Positions 6,991 through 14,902 are shown, counted from the stretch's first letter. The stretch: DNA of 21,919 nucleotides from an uncultured Blautia sp. (GCA_900765525.1 CAAFRY010000055.1:1-21919), one strand, 5' to 3'. Notes: generated by a model from the letters alone, not told the origin. Made by a program: numbers and translations.

Positions 6991-8355
6991 ATGAATCTGG
7001 AAAAGCTATTTCATTTAAAGGAACATCATACCGATGTAAAAACAGAAATCATTGCAGGCATTACCACTTTCATGACGATGGCCTACATATTGGCTGTAAA
7101 TCCATCTATCCTATCTGAGGCAGGTATGGACAGAGGTGCTGTATTTACTGCTACTGCTTTGGCTGCTTTTATCGGTACCTGCCTGATGGCTCTGCTGTCC
7201 AACTATCCTTTTGTACTGGCCCCGGGCATGGGACTGAACGCCTACTTTGCTTACACAGTAGTCCTGGGCATGGGTTACACCTGGCAGATGGCCCTGGCGG
7301 CTGTGTTTGTAGAGGGTATTGTGTTTATCATCCTGTCCCTCACTAAGGTTAGAGAAGCTATTTTTAACGCTATCCCTATGAACCTGAAACATGGCGTGTC
7401 TGTGGGAATTGGTCTGTACATTGCCTTTATCGGCCTTCAAAATGCCAAAGTAGTGGTAGACAGCAGCACTTTGGTAACGGTGTATTCCTTTAAAAATTCT
7501 ATAAGTGAGGGAACCTTCCGCTCCGAAGGAATCACTGTGCTTCTGGCGCTTATCGGAATCCTTATTACCGCTGTTTTAGTGGTAAAACAGGTAAAGGGAA
7601 ATATTTTATGGGGTATTTTGATTACCTGGGCTATTGGAATCATCTGCCAGCTTACAGGACTTTACCAGCCGGCAGAGGGAACCAGTCTGATACCGGATTT
7701 TTCCGCCGGTATTGCTATTCCCAGCCTGGCGCCTACCTTTATGCACATGGATTTCTCCCGGCTGCTTTCTTTAAATTTCCTGGTCATCATGGCTGCATTT
7801 TTATTTGTAGATATGTTTGATACTCTGGGAACCTTGATTGGCGTAGCTTCTAAGGCTGACCTTTTAGATAAAGAGGGCAGACTTCCTAAAATCCGGGGCG
7901 CCCTTCTGGCTGACGCTGTGGCTACCTCTGCAGGAGCGGCTCTGGGTACCTCCACTACCACTACATTTGTAGAAAGTGCCTCCGGCGTTGCAGAAGGAGG
8001 CCGCACCGGACTGACTGGCCTCGTGGCTGCTGTCCTTTTCGGTCTTTCTCTGTTTTTGTCACCGATTTTCCTGGCTATCCCCTCCTTTGCCACGGCTCCT
8101 GCTTTGGTAATCGTAGGATTCCTTATGATGACCTCTGTGACAAAAATTGACTTCAATGACCTTACCGAGGGCATCCCCGCTTTTATCAGTATCATCGCCA
8201 TGCCCTTCCTCTACAGTATTTCCGAGGGAATCGCCATGGGCGTGATTTCTTATGTGATTATCAACGTACTGTGCGGAAAAGCAAAGGAAAAGAAAATCAG
8301 TTTGCTGATGTATATTCTGGCTGTGCTGTTTGTTTTGAAATATGTAATCATATAG
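6991..8355 (+). CDS. NCS2 family purine permease (AzgA/PbuG branch)
   Basis: A membrane transporter of 454 residues and about 12-14 hydrophobic helices that imports hypoxanthine, guanine or adenine, probably with H+. The N-terminus, HHTDVKTEIIAGITTFMTMA then YILAVNPSIL, and the APGMGLNAYFAYTVV motif are diagnostic of the AzgA/PbuG/PbuO branch of nucleobase:cation symporter 2. Later family landmarks include FLFVDMFDTLGTLIGVASKA and GTSTTTTFVESASGVAEGGR. ATG at 6991 is preceded by AAAGGAG with 7 bases spacing. It forms a single-gene unit with its own promoter (6882-6911), hairpin leader and strong terminator (8358-8406). The exact base specificity cannot be read from sequence, so no gene symbol is given. 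Confidence 0.93.
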   Translation: MNLEKLFHLKEHHTDVKTEIIAGITTFMTMAYILAVNPSILSEAGMDRGAVFTATALAAFIGTCLMALLSNYPFVLAPGMGLNAYFAYTVVLGMGYTWQMALAAVFVEGIVFIILSLTKVREAIFNAIPMNLKHGVSVGIGLYIAFIGLQNAKVVVDSSTLVTVYSFKNSISEGTFRSEGITVLLALIGILITAVLVVKQVKGNILWGILITWAIGIICQLTGLYQPAEGTSLIPDFSAGIAIPSLAPTFMHMDFSRLLSLNFLVIMAAFLFVDMFDTLGTLIGVASKADLLDKEGRLPKIRGALLADAVATSAGAALGTSTTTTFVESASGVAEGGRTGLTGLVAAVLFGLSLFLSPIFLAIPSFATAPALVIVGFLMMTSVTKIDFNDLTEGIPAFISIIAMPFLYSISEGIAMGVISYVIINVLCGKAKEKKISLLMYILAVLFVLKYVII

Positions 8356-8357
8356 AC

Positions 8358-8406
8358 AGCAGCAGGAATCCGGGAAATTACCCGCTCCGGATTCCTGCTG
8401 CTTTTT
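8358..8406 (+). terminator. Strong rho-independent terminator after the NCS2 permease
   Basis: AGCAGCAGGAATCCGG (8358-8373) and CCGGATTCCTGCTGCT (8387-8402) form a perfect 16-bp GC-rich stem with a 13-base loop, directly followed by T5. Confidence 0.95.
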
Positions 8407-8443
8407 ACTTGTTCTATAGGAAATTCCCAGGCACGGAAAGGAT

Positions 8444-8521
8444 ATGTATCTATGGTTAGGAAGTCCTCTGGTTCTGTTTTTCCTAAGCTTTGTATATTTA
8501 GGAAAAAGCGGTAAAAACTAA
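8444..8521 (+). CDS. Possible 25-residue single-helix membrane micropeptide
   Basis: A small open frame runs from ATG at 8444 to TAA at 8519-8521 and ends 20 bases before the siroheme reductase start. It begins MYLWLGSPLVLFFLSF, followed by VYLG and a short basic tail, K-S-G-K-N. That is one hydrophobic helix of about 17 residues with a positively charged C-terminus, typical of bacterial single-pass micropeptides such as KdpF-like subunits. GGAAAGG lies just upstream, but the last GG is only 2 bases from the ATG, so the site is poor unless the more distal GGA is used. A 10-bp inverted repeat overlaps the frame and could instead explain the sequence. No similarity to a known family is claimed. 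Confidence 0.3.
   Translation: MYLWLGSPLVLFFLSFVYLGKSGKN
8477..8507. promoter_or_regulatory. 10-bp inverted repeat before the siroheme reductase gene
   Basis: TTTTTCCTAA (8477-8486) and TTAGGAAAAA (8498-8507) are perfect complements with an 11-base spacer containing TATATT (8493-8498), a possible -10 box. This could be an operator for a dimeric regulator or an mRNA hairpin ending 34 bases before the ATG. It has no T run on either strand suited to a terminator beyond the arms themselves. Confidence 0.4.
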
Positions 8522-8541
8522 GAAAAAAGGAGCTGATTGCT

Positions 8542-10092
8542 ATGATAAACCGAGAACTGACACAACATTTTATAAGAGAAACCAGAGAATTTGAAGAACA
8601 GCTGGCTCTGTTTGAGGCAGGTCAGATAGATAAAAAAACGTTTAAACAAGTTTCGGGAAAATTTGGCTGTTATGCCCAGAGGGAAAATGGTTATATGCTC
8701 CGTCTGCGCCTGCCCGGAGGACAGGTCACCAGGGAACATCTGGCTTTTCTGGGAGAAAAAATGAAGGAGTATGCAGTGGACTTTGTGAAGCTGACTACCT
8801 GCCAGACCATACAGGTACACAATCTGGACAGCAGCCAGGTTCTGGCCCTTATGCGGGACTGTCTGAAAGCGGGAATCATCACCAGAGGAGGGGGCGGAGA
8901 CGGTCCCAGAAATGTAATGGCGGACCCTTTGAGCGGCGTGGACAAAAAGGAATTTTTTGCTGTACTGCCTTACGCTCTGGCTATCAGCAACTATCTGATT
9001 TCCCGTATACCGGGGCTTAAACTGCCACGGAAACTGAAGGTAGGATTTTCCGGAACCCCTGAGAATCCTACCCATGTAACTTTTCGGGATTTAGGTTTCC
9101 TGGCTCAGGAGGACGGCACTTTCTCCGTTTACTGTGCCGGAGGTCTGGGTCCTAATCCAAAACTGGGAGTCCTGGTGGCAGAACATGCCAAGCCAGAGGA
9201 GGTAAGCCTGTATGTCAGCGCCATGCTGCGTCTCTTTACCAAATATGGGAATGATAAAGTAAGAGCTAAATCCCGAAGCCGTTACCTTCAGGATAGTCTG
9301 GGTATTCCACAGCTTCAGGAGAAATTTACTCAGTGTTTAAAGGAGGCCAGAAAGGAAGAAAAACCTTGTGCTATCCCCTCTTTGCCTAAAATCACTAAAC
9401 AGCCGGAAGGTGAAATCCAGGGGCTTCGCATATTGGAGCAAAAACAGCCTGGATTATACTGTGTTTCTTTTCATCCTATAGGAGGTTGTCTGGAAGGAAA
9501 ACATCTCATGGTACTTTGCGAGGTTCTGAAAGGTGTTCCTCAAAGTGAGCTTCGTCTCTCCCCGGATGGAAGCCTCTATGTTCTTAACCTGACCGCTAAG
9601 GAGGTGCCCAGAATTTTAGAAGCCACGGAAGGAGGTGCGGAAAATCCTTTTGAGGCCAGTGTCTGCTGTATCGGTCTACCCACCTGTCAGCACGGCATCG
9701 GCTATTCCCAGCGGCTTCTTTCCGGTATCATCCAAAGAGTGCGTAAAGAAAATTTTCCACGAAACACTCTTCCCCAACTTCATATTTCCGGCTGTCCTTC
9801 CAGCTGCGGCACACATCAGTCAGCTCCACTTGGTTTTGTGGGAAGTATGGTGAAAACAGAGGGACAGCTGCAGCCCGCCTTCCGCCTGTTTGTAAACGGA
9901 AGCGCCTGGGCTTTTGACAGCCGCTTGGGAACGGAAATTGCTCTGCTGCCGGAAAAGGCTATCCCTGATTTTCTGGCGGAGCTTGGCCGGGAAATCAACA
10001 AAGAGCATACCGATTTCTATGCCTGGTATCCGGAACATGAAAAGGATTTCCGGCAGCTGGTGGAAAAATACGCTTTCCACCGTACCCCGTGA
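8542..10092 (+). CDS. Siroheme/4Fe-4S nitrite-sulfite reductase family protein
   Basis: A 516-residue protein with the two-fold repeated ferredoxin-like plus catalytic halves of sulfite/nitrite reductases, which reduce sulfite to sulfide or nitrite to ammonia by six electrons in the cytoplasm. The siroheme-bridged 4Fe-4S ligands are Cys376-x5-Cys382 (CIGLPTC) and Cys418-x3-Cys422 (SGCPSSCG). Other family landmarks are KFGCYAQRENGYMLRLRLPG, LTTCQTIQVHNL, NVMADPLSGVD and LPRKLKVGFSG. The siroheme/anion pocket usually carries Arg in TTRQN; here the residue is Cys87 (TTCQT), so substrate use could differ. AAGGAG lies 9 bases before the ATG. No flavoprotein, ferredoxin or siroheme-synthesis gene is adjacent; electrons may come from ferredoxin. 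Whether it is assimilatory, dissimilatory or detoxifying cannot be told. Confidence 0.9.
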   Translation: MINRELTQHFIRETREFEEQLALFEAGQIDKKTFKQVSGKFGCYAQRENGYMLRLRLPGGQVTREHLAFLGEKMKEYAVDFVKLTTCQTIQVHNLDSSQVLALMRDCLKAGIITRGGGGDGPRNVMADPLSGVDKKEFFAVLPYALAISNYLISRIPGLKLPRKLKVGFSGTPENPTHVTFRDLGFLAQEDGTFSVYCAGGLGPNPKLGVLVAEHAKPEEVSLYVSAMLRLFTKYGNDKVRAKSRSRYLQDSLGIPQLQEKFTQCLKEARKEEKPCAIPSLPKITKQPEGEIQGLRILEQKQPGLYCVSFHPIGGCLEGKHLMVLCEVLKGVPQSELRLSPDGSLYVLNLTAKEVPRILEATEGGAENPFEASVCCIGLPTCQHGIGYSQRLLSGIIQRVRKENFPRNTLPQLHISGCPSSCGTHQSAPLGFVGSMVKTEGQLQPAFRLFVNGSAWAFDSRLGTEIALLPEKAIPDFLAELGREINKEHTDFYAWYPEHEKDFRQLVEKYAFHRTP

Positions 10093-10124
10093 AGATATGC
10101 TGTATGCTCTGCTTTCTCTGAATC

Positions 10125-10153
10125 TTGCTCCCTATATTTTTTGCTGTTATAAT
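10125..10153 (+). promoter_or_regulatory. Promoter of the response regulator/ABC/kinase cassette
   Basis: TTGCTC (10125-10130) and a perfect TATAAT (10148-10153) are 17 bases apart, 44 bases before the regulator ATG at 10197. This fits a constitutive sigma-A promoter for the regulator, distinct from the inducible-looking site at 10880-10935. Confidence 0.7.
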
Positions 10154-10196
10154 AAAACAAAATACGTCTCATCCGGGACAGAATGGAGAAAATACT

Positions 10197-10877
10197 ATGA
10201 CGGAAATTTTGATTGTAGAAGATGATTCTGTTATCAACGGATTGATAAAGGAATATTTAACAGAAAATGGATTTCATTGCTGCCAGGCCTTCTCCGGTAC
10301 CGAAGGCCGGCTTCTTTTTGATATGGAATCTTTTGACTTGGTTCTGCTGGATTTGATGCTTCCTGGCCTTACCGGACAGGAATTAACGGCTCATATCCGT
10401 ACTCAGTCCCAGATTCCTATTATTGTACTGTCAGCAAAAACCGCACTGGAGGATAAAGTAGGGCTTTTAAGCGGCGGTGCAGATGATTACCTGACAAAAC
10501 CCTTCGAACTGGAAGAACTGCTGGTACGGATTCAGGTTCAGCTTCGTCACAAAAAGGATTCCGAAAAGAAAGAAGAAAATCATGTACTGCGTTATAAAGA
10601 CTGGGTGCTGGATACCCGGGCCATGACCTTTAAAGCTGCAGGTACCTCTGTGGAGCTGACGGCTCATGAATTCGGCATTTTGTCTCTGCTGGTGAAACAT
10701 CCGAAGAAAGTATTTACCAAGCAGGAAATCTTTGAGGCTGTGTGGCAGCAGGATTACTTTGTGGAAGACAAAACCATTAACGTACATATAAGCAACATTC
10801 GGGGAAAATTGAAAAAAACCGGAACAGACAGTTTTATCCAGACTGTCTGGGGGATTGGTTTCAAGCTTTTAGAATAA
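10197..10877 (+). CDS. OmpR-family response regulator of a peptide-antibiotic ABC cassette
   Basis: A two-domain response regulator of 226 residues. The receiver domain (1-115) has Asp9/Asp10 (VEDD), phosphorylatable Asp52 (VLLDLMLPGLTG), a switch Ser79 (VLSAK) and Lys101 (LTKPF). The C-terminal winged helix (130-226) ends with TINVHISNIRGKLKK and WGIGFKLLE, as in OmpR/PhoB regulators. ATG at 10197 has GGAG 8 bases upstream; a longer in-frame start at 10125 lies inside the promoter and is rejected. It opens a four-gene cassette with ATPase, permease and kinase, the gene order of lantibiotic and bacitracin sensing/immunity systems. It probably binds the 11-bp repeats at 10880-10912 and switches on the transporter. 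Confidence 0.93.
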   Translation: MTEILIVEDDSVINGLIKEYLTENGFHCCQAFSGTEGRLLFDMESFDLVLLDLMLPGLTGQELTAHIRTQSQIPIIVLSAKTALEDKVGLLSGGADDYLTKPFELEELLVRIQVQLRHKKDSEKKEENHVLRYKDWVLDTRAMTFKAAGTSVELTAHEFGILSLLVKHPKKVFTKQEIFEAVWQQDYFVEDKTINVHISNIRGKLKKTGTDSFIQTVWGIGFKLLE

Positions 10878-10879
10878 TC

Positions 10880-10935
10880 TTTAACCTTTCTTTACCTTTT
10901 CTTTGCGCTTTTTAAAACTCTGGCTGCCATAATAT
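10880..10935 (+). promoter_or_regulatory. Tandem 11-bp repeats and activator-type promoter before the ABC genes
   Basis: Three consecutive 11-base units share a TTT...(C)TTTY pattern: TTTAACCTTTC (10880-10890), TTTACCTTTTC (10891-10901) and TTTGCGCTTTT (10902-10912). OmpR/PhoB regulators bind head-to-tail 11-bp direct repeats. A -10-like CATAAT follows at 10928-10933, and the place of the -35 box falls in the third repeat with no TTGACA-like sequence, as at regulator-dependent promoters. The site is 65-97 bases before the ATPase start. Confidence 0.6.
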
Positions 10936-10976
10936 CCATAAGAAAACAAAAAGAACTTATCTGAAGGAGGATAAAG

Positions 10977-11933
10977 ATGAAGGCTATTATTGAAACTGAA
11001 AATCTGACCAAGCTGTATGGCGGCAGAGCCGCAGTCTCATCTCTCAATATGCATGTACAGCAAGGAGACATCTACGGGTTTATCGGCCGCAACGGTTCCG
11101 GAAAATCTACTACCCTGAAAATGCTCTGCGGACTGGCCAGCCCTACTCAAGGCAGTATCCGTATTTTCGGCAAACCTGTGAGTGATGAAGGCACACGGAA
11201 AAGAATCGGCGCCCTGGTAGAAACACCGGGACTGGAGCCTGGACGCAGCGCATACGAAAATATGTATCTGAAAGCTCTCCTTATGGGAATCGTGGAGCCT
11301 GAAAAACAAATCCAGGAGCTTCTGGCACTAACCGGCTTGAAAAATAGCAAAAAAGCAGTGAAGCATTATTCCATGGGCATGAAGCAGAGATTGGGGATTG
11401 CTATGGCTCTTCTGGGCGGCCCGGATTTGCTTATTCTGGATGAGCCTATCAATGGACTGGACCCGGAGGGAATGAATGAAATCCGCAGATTGCTCCAGGA
11501 CTTAAACCAGAAAAAGGGCGTCACGATTTTAGTCAGCTCACATATTTTAGGTGAGCTTTCTAAGATGGCTACCCGCTATGGAATCATCAAAGACGGCTGT
11601 CTGGTTCAGGAAATAAGCAGCCGGGAGCTTTCCGCTTTATGTAAAGATTATCTATATCTGAAGGTGGACAATAGCCAGATGGCGGCGGCAGTTCTGGAAG
11701 AAAAGCTGCATATAGAGAATTATGAAGTCCGTCCCCAGGGGGAAATCCGTATTTACGGAAAAGCAGATACCGGGCTTCTTACCAGCACCCTATCTGGCAG
11801 CGGAATCGGCGTTCAATCCGTTTATGCCCATCAGCAGGATTTAGAAGAATATTTTGTCCGGTTAATGGGTACAGAACACCAGGTGCAAGACTTTGAGAAA
11901 AAACATGGAAAAGGAGGAAGACATCATGCTTAA
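10977..11933 (+). CDS. ABC transporter ATPase, bacitracin/lantibiotic export type
   Basis: A cytoplasmic nucleotide-binding subunit of 318 residues. Walker A is GRNGSGKST (37-45), the signature is YSMGMKQRLG (131-140, in place of LSGGQ), Walker B is LLILDEP (151-157) and the H-loop is SSHILGE. The degenerate signature and a C-terminal extension of about 90 residues are typical of BcrA, NisF/LanF and related ATPases that remove peptide antibiotics from the membrane. AAGGAGG lies 6 bases before the ATG. The stop overlaps the permease start by 8 bases, so translation is coupled. It is probably induced by the upstream regulator through the repeats at 10880-10912. Substrate is not evident; bacteriocin or cell-wall peptide immunity is the best guess from context. 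Confidence 0.94.
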   Translation: MKAIIETENLTKLYGGRAAVSSLNMHVQQGDIYGFIGRNGSGKSTTLKMLCGLASPTQGSIRIFGKPVSDEGTRKRIGALVETPGLEPGRSAYENMYLKALLMGIVEPEKQIQELLALTGLKNSKKAVKHYSMGMKQRLGIAMALLGGPDLLILDEPINGLDPEGMNEIRRLLQDLNQKKGVTILVSSHILGELSKMATRYGIIKDGCLVQEISSRELSALCKDYLYLKVDNSQMAAAVLEEKLHIENYEVRPQGEIRIYGKADTGLLTSTLSGSGIGVQSVYAHQQDLEEYFVRLMGTEHQVQDFEKKHGKGGRHHA

Positions 11934-12791
11934 TCTTTTGCGTATGGAAATCCGAAAACTGTTTCGGGATAAAGGACTTTATATAACAATGGCCGTATTT
12001 TTCGGTATCTTAGTGATTGCCTTTGTGACGCTGAAACTGATGTCCAGCTCCTCTTTGATGGAATGGGCTATAGATAATGGTTTTGAATTTTCAGCCCAGG
12101 ACCAGGCGGATACCCAGGAGTTTCTAAACAGTACCCAGATAGATTTTCTCAGCAATCTGCTGTTTTCCGGCGGATTGATGGCAGCTCTGGCCGGCATTAC
12201 CTCTTCCATACTTACCTGCAGTGATTTTGCTACAGGATTCAGTAAAAATATTTTTTCTTATTATCCGGACAGAAAATCCTATATTATGGCAAAGCTGGGC
12301 TGCCACTGTATCATGAACGGATTTTTTATGGTAAGTTTAACTCTGTTTACCTTGATACTATTCCTGCTCATGGGATTTTCTAATCCTCTTGGCGACCCTT
12401 TACATCTGCTGCTCATGCTGGCTGTGGGCTGGATAGCTTTAATTCCCATCAGCGCCCAGAATTTACTGTTTTGTATGCTCACCAGAAATCCCGTTATCAG
12501 CAGTATCCTTTCTGTTTGCTGCGGAATGGGTGTTGTGGCAGGAACGCTGAATCTTTTTCAGGATTTTTCGGCATTCAAATAGCGCCTCTGTTTCCGCCCT
12601 ATCTTCTGATGAATGCTCCCTTTATCAGCGGCGCCGGCTCCAGTCTTACGATAACCTCTCTGACAACTAATCTGCTGGCTGTAGGAGCCGGAACAGGAGG
12701 AATTCTGCTTTCTGTTTTTGCTTCTCTTTTGTGGAGTGTTTTCTACATCTGGGCCGCCGGAAAGGTGTTGGAGAAAAAAGATATTTGCTGA
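11926..12791 (+). pseudogene. ABC-2 type permease, frameshifted in a T5 run
   Basis: Partner membrane subunit of the preceding ATPase. From ATG at 11926 (AAAGGAGG upstream) the frame encodes 218 residues with five hydrophobic segments and stops at 12582 after NLFQDFSAFK. The neighbouring frame continues the protein without a break from about 12563, GFFGIQIAPLFPPYLLMN and on through LSVFASLLWSVFYIWAAGKV, ending at 12791. Adding one T to the T5 run at 12564-12568 would join the two into one protein of 288 residues with a sixth membrane helix, the normal size for this family. The break may be a true mutation, phase-variable slippage, a programmed shift (Phe codon TTT can slip back one base) or a homopolymer sequencing error. 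If real, the cassette would have lost export. A pipeline may instead list only 11926-12582 as a CDS. Confidence 0.8.
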
Positions 12792-12821
12792 TAAAACCAG
12801 TTCTCAAAAGGAGGCTTTTCT

Positions 12822-13709
12822 ATGATTTATGGAATGGTTATCTTAGCTCTTCTGCTGCTTCTCACAGGATTTCGGCTCTATCTGTATAAAAGACAGATTG
12901 GAGAACTGGGAAAGCAGCTGGAAAGGCTGTCACAGGGCAGCAATCAAAGACTTACTTGTTTTTTGAGGGACAGAAAGCTTCTGTCCCTCTGCAGTCTGCT
13001 TAATGGTTTTATAGATGCCCAGCAGCAGACTGTGTTAGAGGCAGAAGAAGCAAAAAAAGAATTGAAATATACCATGGCTTCCATTTCCCATGATATACGG
13101 ACTCCCTTAACCGGTGCCTCCGGTTATGTGCAGATGGCCCAGATAACCAGGGATTTCCAAAAGCAAAAAGAATACCTGCAGATTGTCAGAGATAAACTCA
13201 AGGATTTGGAACAACTTTTAGAGGAATTGTTCCTCTATACCCGTCTTACCGGAGAACAAATAAAACTGGATTGTCAGCCCCTTCAGCTTTTCCCCCTTCT
13301 CTGCCAGGTTCTGGCAGGATTTTATCAGCAGTTTGAAGCACAAACCCGTACACCCTGTCTGGATTTTCCCCGGGAGGAAATGACTGTTCTTGCAGATGTC
13401 CTGCAAATGAAACGTGTCTTGGGAAATCTGATTTCCAATTCCCTGGCTCACGGACAAGGCCCTCTGTATATTGTGCAAAAGGAGAATCAGCTACTCTTCT
13501 CCAACCAAGTCAGGGAGCCTGACACTATCCGGCCGGAACAGCTTTTTGCACGATTCTACCGGGAAGACACAGCCAGAAAAGGCCCTCATGCAGGCCTGGG
13601 GCTGTCTATTGCAAAAGAACTGATGGAGCGCATGGGCGGAACCATAGAAGGGAAAATAGAAGGGGATGTGCTGACGTTTATTCTCACTTTTTCCGTCCCT
13701 TACTTTTGA
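12822..13709 (+). CDS. Sensor histidine kinase of the peptide-antibiotic ABC cassette
   Basis: A membrane-anchored histidine kinase of 295 residues. Only one hydrophobic helix is visible at the N-terminus (about 3-22), with no extracellular loop, so signal detection is probably within the membrane or through the transporter. The H-box is MASISHDIRTPLTG with phospho-acceptor His90; the N-box is GNLISNSLAHG (Asn202/206); the G2 box is HAGLGLSIAKEL (257-267). The usual D-x-G-x-G G1 box is missing and replaced by SNQVREPDTI, which is common in lantibiotic-type kinases. AAAGGAGG precedes the ATG. It is the last gene of the regulator/ATPase/permease/kinase cassette, 30 bases after the permease stop. 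Its 3' end overlaps the convergent bioA by 10 bases with no terminator between. Confidence 0.93.
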   Translation: MIYGMVILALLLLLTGFRLYLYKRQIGELGKQLERLSQGSNQRLTCFLRDRKLLSLCSLLNGFIDAQQQTVLEAEEAKKELKYTMASISHDIRTPLTGASGYVQMAQITRDFQKQKEYLQIVRDKLKDLEQLLEELFLYTRLTGEQIKLDCQPLQLFPLLCQVLAGFYQQFEAQTRTPCLDFPREEMTVLADVLQMKRVLGNLISNSLAHGQGPLYIVQKENQLLFSNQVREPDTIRPEQLFARFYREDTARKGPHAGLGLSIAKELMERMGGTIEGKIEGDVLTFILTFSVPYF

Positions 13710-14902
13710 CAGAACCACTCTTTCATGGTATTTAAAACTTTTACCAACTCTTCCTCTTTTATTACATAGGGCACCATTGCGTACAGATAATTCAGGAAGG
13801 GGCGGCTGAATACGCCTCTTTCGTAGGCAAATTGCTGGTATCCCTTTAAGGTATCTGACTGATACACCTCAATGCATACACAGCCTCCCATAATGCGAAT
13901 CTCTTTGATTCGTGAATCTGTAAAGCCCTCCATTTCACGACGGGTTATTTCTTCGATTCTGCGAATTTTGGACATATAGTCCTGCTGCTCAAACAGCTCT
14001 ATGGATTTCAGAGCAACGCTGCAGGCTAATGCATTTCCCATAAAGGTAGGGCCGTGCATCAGAGCATGGGTAGGATTATCATCATAAAAGCCCTGATATA
14101 CCTTGTGGTTGGCCACAGTTACAGCATGGCCCATATATCCGCCGGTCAGAGCCTTTCCAAGAACCAGAATATCCGGCAGGACCAAATCTGCTACAAAGCG
14201 GTTTCCCGTACGGCCAAAACCAGTTGCAACTTCATCGAAAATAAGCAGCACGCCATACTGACTGCAAAGCTCCCTGGCACGTTTTAAAAAGGAAATATCA
14301 TACATCCGCATACCGCCGGCTCCCTGCAGCAGCGGCTCCACCAGAAAACAATTGAGACGGTGGTGATACTGTGCAAAAGCTTTTTCCAAAGCTTCTATCT
14401 CCGTGTGAATATGCACCACATACTGGCTCTCGCCATATGCGTTCAAAACAAAATGGTAGTCCTCGTCATCTCCCACCTCCATAGTTTTAAAAGTGTCCCC
14501 GTGGTAGGCATGTTCCAGGGACAGTACCATGGTTCGTTGGGTTTCTCCCTTGTTCATATAATATTGCAGAGCCATCTTTAGAGCTACTTCAACTGCTACG
14601 CTGCCGGAATCCGAAAAGAAACAATAATCTAAATCTCCCGGAAGCCAGCTTTCCAGTTTTTGGGACAGCTTCTGGACCGGCTCATGGGTCAGACCTCCCA
14701 GCATTACATGGGAAAATTTTTCAATCTGTCCTTCCATAGCTTTATTCAGCTCAGGATGTTTATAGCCGTGGATAACACTCCACCAGGAAGAAACCGAATC
14801 AATCAGCTTCTGGTCTTCGGTATAGAGATAAACACCCTGGGCGTCTACAATCTGATAAGGAGACTTCATTGTTTTCATCTGTTCGTAAGGATACCAAATC
14901 AT
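13700..14902 (-). CDS. bioA: Adenosylmethionine-8-amino-7-oxononanoate aminotransferase
   Basis: A class III PLP-dependent aminotransferase of 400 residues that converts KAPA to DAPA, the antepenultimate biotin step, with S-adenosylmethionine as amino donor. Visible landmarks are SSWWSVIHGYKHPELNKA near residue 40, FFSDSGSVAVEVALKMALQYY, LEHAYHGDTFKTMEVGDDE, the PLP aspartate in LLIFDEVATGFGRTG, the Schiff-base lysine in VLGKALTGGYMG, and HALMHGPTFMGNALACSVAL. I chose ATG at 14902 with GGGAGG 10 bases upstream; a TTG six codons earlier, directly after the bioD stop, is possible. It is the last gene of the bioY-bioB-bioD-bioA operon. The 3' end overlaps the convergent kinase by 10 bases. Confidence 0.96.
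   Translation of the reverse strand: MIWYPYEQMKTMKSPYQIVDAQGVYLYTEDQKLIDSVSSWWSVIHGYKHPELNKAMEGQIEKFSHVMLGGLTHEPVQKLSQKLESWLPGDLDYCFFSDSGSVAVEVALKMALQYYMNKGETQRTMVLSLEHAYHGDTFKTMEVGDDEDYHFVLNAYGESQYVVHIHTEIEALEKAFAQYHHRLNCFLVEPLLQGAGGMRMYDISFLKRARELCSQYGVLLIFDEVATGFGRTGNRFVADLVLPDILVLGKALTGGYMGHAVTVANHKVYQGFYDDNPTHALMHGPTFMGNALACSVALKSIELFEQQDYMSKIRRIEEITRREMEGFTDSRIKEIRIMGGCVCIEVYQSDTLKGYQQFAYERGVFSRPFLNYLYAMVPYVIKEEELVKVLNTMKEWFCQK

Noticed and set aside
7662..8201. Minus-strand frame of 179 codons inside the NCS2 permease
   Set aside because: It is antisense to a clearly coding gene; the low-complexity composition fits a shadow frame.
10125..10196. Longer N-terminus of the first response regulator
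   Set aside because: The extra 24 codons lie within the -35/-10 promoter region, and a proper GGAG site precedes the ATG at 10197.
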